From: Verrucomicrobiota bacterium
GTDB lineage: Bacteria; Verrucomicrobiota; Kiritimatiellia; Kiritimatiellales; Tichowtungiaceae
Length of the DNA: 5,405 bases
Reading direction: 5' to 3'
NCBI GenBank assembly: GCA_030619095.1
Contig: JAUXCB010000121.1
Location: 1-5,405, forward strand
Shown here: one piece after another, positions 1-4,427 of the stretch
Numbering within the stretch: the stretch's first letter is position 1
Layout of the letters: each line of letters opens with the position of its first letter
Translations under genes and position numbers: made by a program
The notes under the pieces: model-generated
The model's database searches: none
Seen by the model: the letters and a program-made list of their open reading frames with translations, nothing else
What the model was told of the DNA's origin: nothing

Positions 1-86
1 GCGTTGCTGTAATGAGGGTTGCTGTTGCCAGTGTCTGGTGAATTCGCGGCTAAAATGACTAATGCGAAGACAACCTGTTTTTTCAT
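1..86 (-). CDS. 5' end of an exported protein, probably RND-efflux periplasmic adaptor (partial)
   Basis: Only the first 28 codons are inside the window; the frame is open to the left edge. The ATG (84-86) overlaps the TGA stop of the upstream efflux gene as ATGA, which signals translational coupling. A Shine-Dalgarno-like GGAGAAAGGA lies just upstream within the end of that gene. The visible protein starts MKKQVVFALVILAA, a basic N-terminus followed by a hydrophobic stretch typical of a signal peptide or membrane anchor, then a polar Asn/Ser/Pro-rich segment (NSPDTGNSNPHYSNA). No diagnostic domain is visible. By family knowledge, the gene following a TolC-type channel in a metal-efflux operon is usually the CusB/CzcB-type membrane-fusion protein, and the start fits that. 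The identity is therefore inferred from position. A small secreted metal-binding protein is the main alternative. Confidence 0.6.
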   Translation of the reverse strand, partial: MKKQVVFALVILAANSPDTGNSNPHYSN

Positions 87-1333
87 GGCAGAATCCTTTC
101 TCCGGTCAGCATTTCGATTTCGGCGATCCGGATTTCGCGGTCGGCCCGCGCCCGGTCGGTGGCCAGCTGAAATTCCAGCAACATCCGTTCGGTATCAATG
201 AGAGAGGTGAAGCTGACGCGCCCGGTTTCAAAACTTTCACGGGTCACTTCAAGCGACTGCTCCGCTTTCGGGACGAGGGCCGCGCCGTACAGGGTGATTT
301 TCCGCTCCGCATCCCTGAATTTGAAGAGAGCCATTTGCAGGTCGGCCCGCAGGCGGTTCTCCGTTTCGTCGCGCAACTCTTCCGCTGCCGCATGTCGGTA
401 GGCCGCTTCCTGTTCGCCCGCTTTCAGCTTGCCGAACCAGATCGGCAGATTGACGGATACGGATGCGATAAACGGATCTTTGCCGCTGTCCGATGCGCCG
501 GGCATGAGTGTCTCGTCGGTTTGGATATAGGTCAGCCCGAGCGTCAGATCGGGAATTCGGGCTTTGCGCGCCAGTTTTGCGCCGGCATTTTCTTTGCGGG
601 TCATCGCCGCCAGCCGTTTCAGTTCCGGGTTGGACGTGCTCAGCCATCGCTGAGTCTCTTCATCGGTGAATCCGGTCGGCGTCATTTCAAACGGTTGCGG
701 CCACGGAAGCACGGTGTCTGACGGACGGTTGAGCGCGGAGCTCAGTTTCGCAGAAAGCGGGATCCGCAGTGCTTCGAGGGCGAGCAGTTTGTCCTCCAGC
801 TTGCCCAGCTCCACCTGCGCCTGTATCGCCGCGCTTTGCGATGCACCGGCTTTAAGGCGGGTGCGGGCAACCTCTTCGATGTTTTGCAGGAGAATCAGGT
901 GCTGGCGGGTGATATCAATGGATCGGGACAGATACACGTATTCAAAGAAAGCGGATTTCACGCGGTGAAACAGCCGCAGTTTTTCCTGTTCGTAGTGCTG
1001 CCGTTCCGCTTCCGCCGCCTCCATGGCCGCATCGCCGCGCAACTTGAGTTTTCCAAACCATGGAAACATTTGGGCGATGCCGAACTTCTGGCGCTGCGGG
1101 CCGACGCGGGTTTCCACCTCTTCAATAAAATAGGAATAGGTAAAGCGCGGATCGGGCAGGGCTTTCACCTGAGGGATCTTTTCCAGTGCGGCCTTCCATT
1201 GATTGAACGAGGCTTTGAGCCCCGGGTTGTTCAGCGCGGCCTCCGCGAGGTAGTCGTGCAGTTCATCTGCCTGTATTGCGGCGGGGATGAGGAGGAAGAG
1301 AGCTGCGGAGAGCAGGCGACATTTTGTATTCAT
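83..1333 (-). CDS. TolC-family outer-membrane efflux protein (CusC/CzcC-like)
   Basis: Encodes a 416-residue outer-membrane channel that would work with an inner-membrane RND pump and a periplasmic adaptor to expel a substrate, here probably copper. Residues 1-22 form a signal peptide (hydrophobic core ALFLLIPAAI, likely cleavage AIQA/DEL). The mature protein is Glu/Arg/Ala-rich and helical, as expected for the OEP family, and shows the family's internal duplication: QMFPWFGKLKLRG at 88-100 is echoed by VNLPIWFGKLKAG at 294-306. Each copy is followed by a long charged helix. The ETRVGPQ segment before the first repeat (74-80) is familiar from metal-linked members of the family. The length is normal for it. 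The start ATG has GGAG 8 bases upstream. The gene lies downstream of csoR and a metal-binding protein gene on the same strand, and its stop overlaps the next gene's start. Copper as substrate is inferred from context, since channel sequences do not reveal it. Confidence 0.88.
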   Translation of the reverse strand: MNTKCRLLSAALFLLIPAAIQADELHDYLAEAALNNPGLKASFNQWKAALEKIPQVKALPDPRFTYSYFIEEVETRVGPQRQKFGIAQMFPWFGKLKLRGDAAMEAAEAERQHYEQEKLRLFHRVKSAFFEYVYLSRSIDITRQHLILLQNIEEVARTRLKAGASQSAAIQAQVELGKLEDKLLALEALRIPLSAKLSSALNRPSDTVLPWPQPFEMTPTGFTDEETQRWLSTSNPELKRLAAMTRKENAGAKLARKARIPDLTLGLTYIQTDETLMPGASDSGKDPFIASVSVNLPIWFGKLKAGEQEAAYRHAAAEELRDETENRLRADLQMALFKFRDAERKITLYGAALVPKAEQSLEVTRESFETGRVSFTSLIDTERMLLEFQLATDRARADREIRIAEIEMLTGERILP

Positions 1334-1361
1334 ACAATACGCTCCATATTTAGGATGGATG

Positions 1362-1384
1362 GCCCGGGCGGGTTGCGCCCGGGC
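1362..1384. repeat. GC-rich stem-loop in the gap before the efflux gene
   Basis: A perfect 9-base inverted repeat, GCCCGGGCG (1362-1370) and CGCCCGGGC (1376-1384), with a 5-base loop, lies in the 106-base gap between the small secreted protein gene and the efflux gene. No T-run follows on either strand, so a simple rho-independent terminator is unlikely. In the minus-strand transcript it would be a very stable hairpin about 29 bases upstream of the efflux gene's ATG. It could protect the mRNA end or lower read-through. It shares the core CCGGGCG...TGCGCCC with the hairpin at 1706-1727. Confidence 0.7.
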
Positions 1385-1439
1385 GCTGGCACAATCCTAT
1401 TCATCAATGGGGATGATGTCCACGTCCCATAGTGAAATG

Positions 1440-1688
1440 TTAGTCCTTGGTTGCGGGTTCTTTTTCAAGCTCGACGCCTTTGGCTTTCAACTGCTTGATG
1501 TATTTTTGTGGATCAGCTTTCACCGCTCCGATGCATCCGCCGCAGCAGACGTAGATGCGGTGTCCGTCTACATCGGCGTATAGGGACTTGTTGATTTTTC
1601 CGCCCATCACCGGGCAGGACGTCTGCGGTGCCGCAAACGCAAGCGCCGCCATTCCCAGCAGCAGTGTAATCATCATTTTCTTTTTCAT
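1440..1688 (-). CDS. Small secreted Cys-rich metal-binding protein (CPVMG...CCGGC, YHS/TRASH-like)
   Basis: Encodes 82 residues. The signal peptide MKKKMMITLLLGMAALAFA is followed by a mature protein of about 62 residues with SCPVMGG (24-30) and VCCGGC (47-52), then a Lys-rich helical tail ending with KAKGVELEKEPATKD. The Cys set C25, C48, C49 and C52, with M28 nearby, resembles the metal-binding core of short YHS/TRASH-type domains, so binding of a soft metal such as Cu(I) in the periplasm is a reasonable inference. No enzyme motif is present. I chose the ATG at 1688 because it begins a clean signal peptide and has AAAGGAAAG just upstream. A GTG at 1715 would add nine residues, but it falls in the stem-loop repeat. 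The gene lies between csoR and the efflux gene on the same strand, so it is probably co-induced by copper. It may be a metal chaperone or sponge feeding the pump. Confidence 0.82.
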   Translation of the reverse strand: MKKKMMITLLLGMAALAFAAPQTSCPVMGGKINKSLYADVDGHRIYVCCGGCIGAVKADPQKYIKQLKAKGVELEKEPATKD

Positions 1689-1705
1689 GGCTTTCCTTTT
1701 GTTCC

Positions 1706-1727
1706 GGGCGACCACAAGGGTGCGCCC
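1706..1727. repeat. Stem-loop repeat upstream of the small Cys-rich gene
   Basis: GGGCG-ACC (1706-1713) pairs with GGT (1719-1721) and CGCCC (1723-1727) around the loop ACAAG, leaving G1722 as a bulge. The minus-strand RNA would form an 8-pair hairpin ending 17 bases before the small gene's ATG, next to its ribosome-binding site. It has the look of an intergenic REP-like unit. It is not a clear terminator because no T-run follows. Confidence 0.6.
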
Positions 1728-1775
1728 TTACATCACTTCATTACTCCCATACTCCAATACCCCCACACCTCTCTC
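1728..1775. repeat. Degenerate TTGGAGTA-type short repeat tract after csoR
   Basis: On the minus strand the tract contains TATTGGAGTATGGGAGTAATGAAG (read in pieces: TATTGGAG, TATGGGAG, TAATGAAG), that is, three consecutive degenerate copies of an 8-base unit. The plus strand reads as CATTACTCC, CATACTCC, CAATACCC. It fills the gap between the csoR stop and the stem-loop at 1706-1727, and it resembles the TTGGA-type tracts flanking the nifU promoter region. It contains no gene. Confidence 0.55.
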
Positions 1776-2057
1776 TTAATACTTCTTCATGACGCAGAGG
1801 AGTTCCTCCATTTTTTCATCGGCGTTTTTTTGAGAGCCGGATGCGAAGGCATCGTGAACACAGTGATGCATGTGCTTTTCCAGAATTTTCATTTCGACGG
1901 ATCGCAGGGCGGAGCGGGCGGCCTGAATCTGTGTCACGATGTCGATGCAGTATTTTTCCTCTTCGACCATCCGTTTGACGCCTTGCACCTGTCCGGCAAT
2001 CCGTGAAAGACGGTTTAGGGTTTCCTTGTGAGTCGTGACCTGTTGGTTCCTTTTCAT
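1776..2057 (-). CDS. csoR: CsoR-family copper-sensing transcriptional repressor
   Basis: Encodes 93 residues, the usual length for the CsoR/RcnR family of all-helical DNA-binding repressors. The opening helix HKETLNRLSRIAGQVQGVKR (10-29) is the family signature. The Cu(I) ligand set of true CsoR proteins is present: C37 in KYCIDIVTQI, and H62 and C66 in KHMHHC (H-x3-C). This Cys-His-Cys pattern favours Cu(I) over Ni/Co (RcnR), formaldehyde (FrmR) or persulfide (CstR, two Cys without this His). Apo-protein would bind the operator at 2068-2086 and release it on Cu(I) binding, derepressing itself and the genes downstream. The frame stays open upstream as far as 2477, but the family alignment begins just after the ATG at 2057, and the extra stretch would run through the operator. 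No other start codon is nearby. The ribosome-binding site is poor; only CAGGT touches the ATG. Confidence 0.93.
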   Translation of the reverse strand: MKRNQQVTTHKETLNRLSRIAGQVQGVKRMVEEEKYCIDIVTQIQAARSALRSVEMKILEKHMHHCVHDAFASGSQKNADEKMEELLCVMKKY

Positions 2058-2063
2058 ACCTGT

Positions 2064-2092
2064 TGTATATACCCCGCAGGGGTATAAGGCAA
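2064..2092 (-). promoter_or_regulatory. csoR operon promoter (-35 TTGCCT, -10 TATACA)
   Basis: On the minus strand TTGCCT (2087-2092) and TATACA (2064-2069) are separated by 17 bases, the standard sigma-70-type spacing. The -10 ends 6 bases before the csoR ATG, so transcription would start at or within a base or two of the ATG, giving a leaderless or nearly leaderless message. The CsoR operator occupies the whole spacer. Assignment is by consensus only. Confidence 0.6.
2068..2086. promoter_or_regulatory. CsoR operator
   Basis: TATACCCC-GCA-GGGGTATA is a perfect 8-base inverted repeat with a 3-base centre. It matches the G/C-tract pseudo-palindrome flanked by TAT/ATA that is established for copper-responsive CsoR operators. 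It sits 11 bases upstream of the csoR ATG and fills the -35/-10 spacer, so bound repressor would exclude RNA polymerase. This makes autoregulation and copper induction of the operon very likely. Confidence 0.85.
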
Positions 2093-2104
2093 GAAAAAAG
2101 ATCG

Positions 2105-2120
2105 GAATACTCGGGTATTC
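2105..2120. repeat. Dyad GAATAC-TCGG-GTATTC upstream of the csoR promoter
   Basis: A perfect 6-base inverted repeat with a 4-base centre, about 13 bases upstream of the proposed -35 box. It could be a second regulator site or a small hairpin. Its centre, ATACTCGGGTAT, weakly resembles a CsoR half-site pair, but the G-runs are too short for a confident call. Confidence 0.4.
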
Positions 2121-2143
2121 GGGGCAAGGTGCGCAAAAGGGCG

Positions 2144-2175
2144 GAAAACAGGGTTTCCCGAACATTGGAAAACCC
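2144..2175 (-). terminator. Possible rho-independent terminator after the lactonase remnant
   Basis: On the minus strand GGGTTTTCC (2167-2175) pairs with GGAAACCC (2151-2158), with one unpaired T, around an 8-base loop. It is followed by TGTTTT (2145-2150). It lies about 30 bases past the lactonase stop and before the csoR promoter, where a terminator would be expected. The T-run is short, so this is tentative. Confidence 0.4.
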
Positions 2176-2184
2176 GAGTCGGAA

Positions 2185-2203
2185 TTTTCCAGGCTTTGGA
2201 AAA
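2185..2203. repeat. TTTTCCA...TGGAAAA inverted repeat
   Basis: TTTTCCA (2185-2191) and TGGAAAA (2197-2203) form a perfect 7-base dyad with a GGCTT centre, directly next to the lactonase stop codon. A further TGGAAAA is at 2166-2172, and a single TTTTCCA is at 3343-3349 upstream of nadA. It may be a protein-binding site or an AT-rich hairpin. Confidence 0.55.
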
Positions 2204-2538
2204 CTATTTTTTCACGGGGAGGAATTCGACGCAGGTGGCGGCAGGCACTTTGATTTCGCTGCCAGTGAATTCGAGTTGCCCGGTTTCGCGGTCGATCCGG
2301 AAGACGACGACGTTGTCGGTGTGTGCGTTGGCGGCGATCAGGAAGGTCCCGCTCGGGTCGATAGGGGATGCTTTCGCCGTCAAATTTCGCGGGGAGGGTC
2401 GACAGCGTTTGAAGCTCGGCGAGGCTTCCGTCTTCCGCGTTGTACGCATAGGCCACGACGGTATTGCCGAGTTCCAAAATAGACCCGGCAGGTGTCGGGC
2501 ATTGGCGCGGCGTTTGTGAACGGGGCGGAGGTAAACAT
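2204..2538 (-). pseudogene. Decayed 3' remnant of a beta-propeller lactonase (6-phosphogluconolactonase-like)
   Basis: Three pieces in different minus-strand frames read like the C-terminal part of the YbhE-type seven-bladed-propeller lactonase family. The first (about 2478-2538) contains APFTNAAPMPD and RVYF. The second (2370-2474) reads ELGNTVVAYAYNAEDGS and ends KFDGES. The third (2204-2362) begins IDPSGTFLIAANAHTDNVVV, continues RIDRETGQLEFTGSEI and ends in CVEFLPVKK before TAG. In intact relatives roughly 50 residues separate the FDGES region from the last IDPSG blade. Here they are joined within a few bases and out of frame, implying a deletion as well as frameshifts. Only about 110 codons of an expected 350 or so remain, and no start or N-terminal blades are visible up to the methyltransferase stop at 2622. 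The remaining text is still clearly recognisable, so decay seems recent. Sequencing error could explain one frameshift but not the missing length. Confidence 0.78.
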
Positions 2539-2621
2539 GGTGGCGCAGGAGGTTGCTGTTTTCATCCCGAGAGGTTGTCAGGGCTGGTTGTTGGGGAGAA
2601 GAACGATTGCCGGGGGCATGC

Positions 2622-3263
2622 CTATTTCTTTGCGGACAGGAGAAGCATTGCGGGGGCGCCGAGGTGGCGCAGGGGTTTTTCGCCCCGGCAGGTTTCGATC
2701 TGGATTTCGCGGAAGCCGGTTTTTCGAATCAGATCGGTGAGCATCTGTTCGGTGTAGAAGCGGAGATACGGCTGGTCCGGGGAAAAATGCCGATCCCATC
2801 CGGACAGTGCGATCAGCAGGTTCTTAAAGAATCCGTGGTAAGGCACGGTAATCAGCAGCCGTCCGCCGGGTTTGAGCACGCGGTGGAATTCATGCAGGGC
2901 AAAGACGGGTTGGATCAACTGCGCGAGAGCGTCGGAGCACCAGATTGCATCGAAGGTTTTTGGTTCGGCGGCGATGCTCTTTCCGGGATCCTGCACGAAA
3001 AAGCTGATGGAGGGGTGTGCCTGACAGTTGGCGCCGATTTGCGCGGAGGATGGATCGCAGGCGCGGAGAAGATCGGCCCGGTGTGCGAGGTGCGGGGTGT
3101 AGTCGGCCGCGTCGCATCCAAATTCCAGGATGCTTCCCCATGATTCTTCCGCCGGCAGCTCCCGCTCCATCCAGTTCAGGATATTTTTGTATCCCTCCGG
3201 AAGGTTCGGACCCAGTCTTCGGATTTTCCAGCTCACTTCGCGATAGTCAGGATGATTGATCAT
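2622..3263 (-). CDS. Class I SAM-dependent methyltransferase
   Basis: Encodes 213 residues with a Rossmann-type methyltransferase fold (Methyltransf_11/UbiG-like). Motif I is ILEFGCDAAD (45-54), the acidic residue for the SAM ribose is D70 in RACDPS, D92 is the likely motif II acid, FDAIWCSDALAQL (104-116) is motif III, and HRVLKPGGRLLITVP (127-141) is the post-III strand and turn. The C-terminal half has PYHGFFKNL and GWDRHFSP (155-162), which resemble a subgroup of uncharacterised methyltransferases. Motif I is odd: the usual G-x-G-x-G is G-C-D-A-A. The substrate cannot be told; small molecules or glycans are possible. The ATG at 3263 is the only available start because TAA occurs in frame 9-11 bases upstream. 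GAGG lies 12 bases before it, rather far for a ribosome-binding site. The gene is divergent from nadA (117-base gap), and only decayed sequence follows it, so it seems to be a single-gene unit. Confidence 0.85.
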   Translation of the reverse strand: MINHPDYREVSWKIRRLGPNLPEGYKNILNWMERELPAEESWGSILEFGCDAADYTPHLAHRADLLRACDPSSAQIGANCQAHPSISFFVQDPGKSIAAEPKTFDAIWCSDALAQLIQPVFALHEFHRVLKPGGRLLITVPYHGFFKNLLIALSGWDRHFSPDQPYLRFYTEQMLTDLIRKTGFREIQIETCRGEKPLRHLGAPAMLLLSAKK

Positions 3264-3269
3264 GTGCGC

Positions 3270-3297
3270 AGTTTACCTCTTTTCCCGTGGATGTGAA
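3270..3297 (-). promoter_or_regulatory. Candidate methyltransferase promoter (-35 TTCACA, -10 TAAACT)
   Basis: On the minus strand TTCACA (3292-3297) and TAAACT (3270-3275) lie 16 bases apart, and the -10 ends 6 bases before the ATG. The predicted start of transcription is again at the start codon. The boxes are imperfect and the call is tentative. Confidence 0.38.
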
Positions 3298-3342
3298 GAC
3301 TTTCGACCATTTACCGCAAGGGTTTGAAAAGTCGCATTCTGG

Positions 3343-3373
3343 TTTTCCAATAGGAGGGGGAACGGGCTATATT
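3343..3373 (+). promoter_or_regulatory. Candidate nadA promoter (-10 TATATT next to the ATG)
   Basis: TATATT (3368-3373) ends 7 bases before the nadA ATG. Upstream, TTTTCC or TTTCCA (3343-3349) lies 18-19 bases away and could act as a weak -35. The purine run AGGAGGGGG (3352-3360) ends 20 bases from the ATG, too far to be its Shine-Dalgarno, and lies inside the promoter spacer. A leaderless message is the simplest reading. Confidence 0.5.
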
Positions 3374-3380
3374 TCTCGGC

Positions 3381-4283
3381 ATGAAGTCAATGGAAGAACA
3401 GATTCAGGATTTGAAGCGGCAGCGCGGGGCGATTATCCTCGCGCATAACTATCAGATCGACGAGGTGCAGGCGATCGCCGATTTTACGGGCGACTCGCTG
3501 GAGCTGAGCCGCCGCGCCGCACAGCTTTCTGAAGAGGTGGTCGTTTTTTGCGGCGTTCACTTTATGGCCGAAACCGCAGCCATTCTTGCGCCGGAGAAGA
3601 CCATCCTCATTCCCGATCCGAATGCGGGCTGCCCGATGGCCGATATGGTGACTGCCGAACAGTTGCGCGCGCTCAAGGCGAAGCATCCGGACGCGAAGGT
3701 GGTCTGCTACGTGAACAGCTCGGCCGAGGTAAAGGCGGAGAGCGATATCTGCTGCACGTCGTCGAACGCCATCAAGGTGTGCGAGTCGCTCGGGGATGTG
3801 GAAATTGTTTTTGTGCCCGACCGCAACCTCGGCGCGTTTGTTGCCGAAAAGCTGGGGAAAGAGTTTATTCTCTATAACGGGTTTTGCCCGACTCACGAGC
3901 GCATTCGCGATGTCGATGTGCTGGCGATGAAGGAAAAGCATCCGGGCGTGCAGCTGCTGGCCCATCCGGAGTGCAACAAGCCGGTGCGAGACCTGGCCGA
4001 TCAGCTTCTTTCGACCGGGCAGATGTGCCATTACGCGAAGGCGTCGGAAGAGAAGGAGTTCCTGATCGCCACCGAGCTGGGGATTAACTACCGCCTGCGC
4101 ACGGAAAACCCCGGCAAAAAATTCCATCCGGTCAATCCGGACCGGGCGGTCTGTCCGAATATGAAGAAGATTACAGTCGAGAAAATTCTCTGGTCGCTTC
4201 AGGACATGAAAGAGCGGGTGACGGTTCCGGCCGACATTGCAACCCGCGCCGTCGGCTGCATCCAGCGAATGCTGGATATTTGA
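3381..4283 (+). CDS. nadA: Quinolinate synthase A (NadA)
   Basis: Encodes a 300-residue [4Fe-4S] enzyme that condenses iminoaspartate with dihydroxyacetone phosphate to give quinolinate, the precursor of NAD. The family landmarks appear in order: AHNYQ (21-25), DFTGDSLELSR (34-44), VVFCGVHFMAETA (54-66), DPNAGCPMADMV (79-90), YVNSSAEVKAESDICCTSSN (110-129), VPDRNLG (145-151), YNGFCPTHERI (165-175), HPEC (195-198) and VCPNMKKIT (257-265). The three cluster ligands are C84, C169 and C258, matching the spacing known for Thermotoga NadA. The length fits the short form, and no active-site residue is visibly missing. An in-frame TAG at 3351 limits upstream starts. ATG at codon 4 (MEEQIQDLK) is a possible alternative start. 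No nadB or nadC is in the window. nifU follows after 144 bases on the same strand. Confidence 0.97.
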   Translation: MKSMEEQIQDLKRQRGAIILAHNYQIDEVQAIADFTGDSLELSRRAAQLSEEVVVFCGVHFMAETAAILAPEKTILIPDPNAGCPMADMVTAEQLRALKAKHPDAKVVCYVNSSAEVKAESDICCTSSNAIKVCESLGDVEIVFVPDRNLGAFVAEKLGKEFILYNGFCPTHERIRDVDVLAMKEKHPGVQLLAHPECNKPVRDLADQLLSTGQMCHYAKASEEKEFLIATELGINYRLRTENPGKKFHPVNPDRAVCPNMKKITVEKILWSLQDMKERVTVPADIATRAVGCIQRMLDI

Positions 4284-4287
4284 AGAA

Positions 4288-4415
4288 ATGGAACAATGGA
4301 ATATCGGATGGGTGGAGTATTGGAAGAGGGGAAAATAGAAAACATGAGTTGTTGACTCGGCTATATAAATTCTTCAGCCTTCCATTTTCCCAACATTCCA
4401 GTATTCCAACTCTCC
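4288..4415. repeat. Facing TTGGA-type degenerate repeats around the nifU promoter region
   Basis: The nadA-nifU gap (4284-4427) has two tracts of short TGGA-based units in opposite orientation. The left one (4288-4326) reads ATGGAACA, ATGGAATATCGG, TGGAGTAT, TGGAAGAG. The right one (4380-4415) reads TTCCATTTTCCC, ACATTCCAG, TATTCCAAC, TCTCC. TGGAGTATTGGA on the left matches the reverse complement TGGAATACTGGA on the right at 10 of 12 bases, and GGGAAAAT (4329-4336) pairs perfectly with ATTTTCCC (4384-4391). The tracts enclose an AT-rich centre. Their function is unknown. Confidence 0.55.
4349..4369 (+). promoter_or_regulatory. Tentative nifU promoter region
   Basis: TTGTTGACTCGG is followed closely by CTATATAAAT. 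TATATA (4362-4367) or TATAAA (4364-4369) would serve as a -10 with the same GGCTATAT context seen before nadA, but the TTGACT at 4352-4357 is far too close to be its -35. No good -35 is seen 16-18 bases upstream, so this is a weak call. nifU has a strong AAGGAGG (4416-4422), 5 bases before its ATG. Confidence 0.3.
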
Positions 4416-4427
4416 AAGGAGGTTCCC

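Noticed and set aside
62..721. Long plus-strand open frames opposite the efflux gene, and minus-strand frames opposite nadA and nifU
   Set aside because: They are antisense shadows in GC-rich coding DNA, with no recognisable domains or ribosome-binding sites; the opposite strands encode clear family members.
1049..1067. TTTTCCAAACCATGGAAA inside the efflux gene as another copy of the TTTTCCA dyad
   Set aside because: It lies within well-conserved coding sequence (the MFPWFGKLKL motif), so codon constraint explains it.
1398..1439. Minus-strand peptide ISLWDVDIIPIDE just after the small Cys-rich gene, or an alternative eight-codon His-rich peptide MGRGHHPH
   Set aside because: The first looks like a protein C-terminus but has no start or upstream domain and is out of frame with the gene before it. 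The second is too short and has no ribosome-binding site. Either may be a remnant, but it cannot be supported.
1741..1765. A possible second CsoR half-site (AATACCCCC) downstream of csoR
   Set aside because: Only one arm is present and it lies in a degenerate repeat tract; no opposing GGGGTAT is found.
1776..2477. A single long minus-strand frame joining the lactonase-like middle piece to CsoR (233 codons)
   Set aside because: The region between the two passes through the terminator-like hairpin, the promoter and the operator and has no protein-like character; CsoR family similarity begins just after the ATG at 2057. The open frame is fortuitous.
2464..3143. Plus-strand open frames across the lactonase remnant and methyltransferase
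   Set aside because: They show no family resemblance, and they oppose a methyltransferase with intact motifs.
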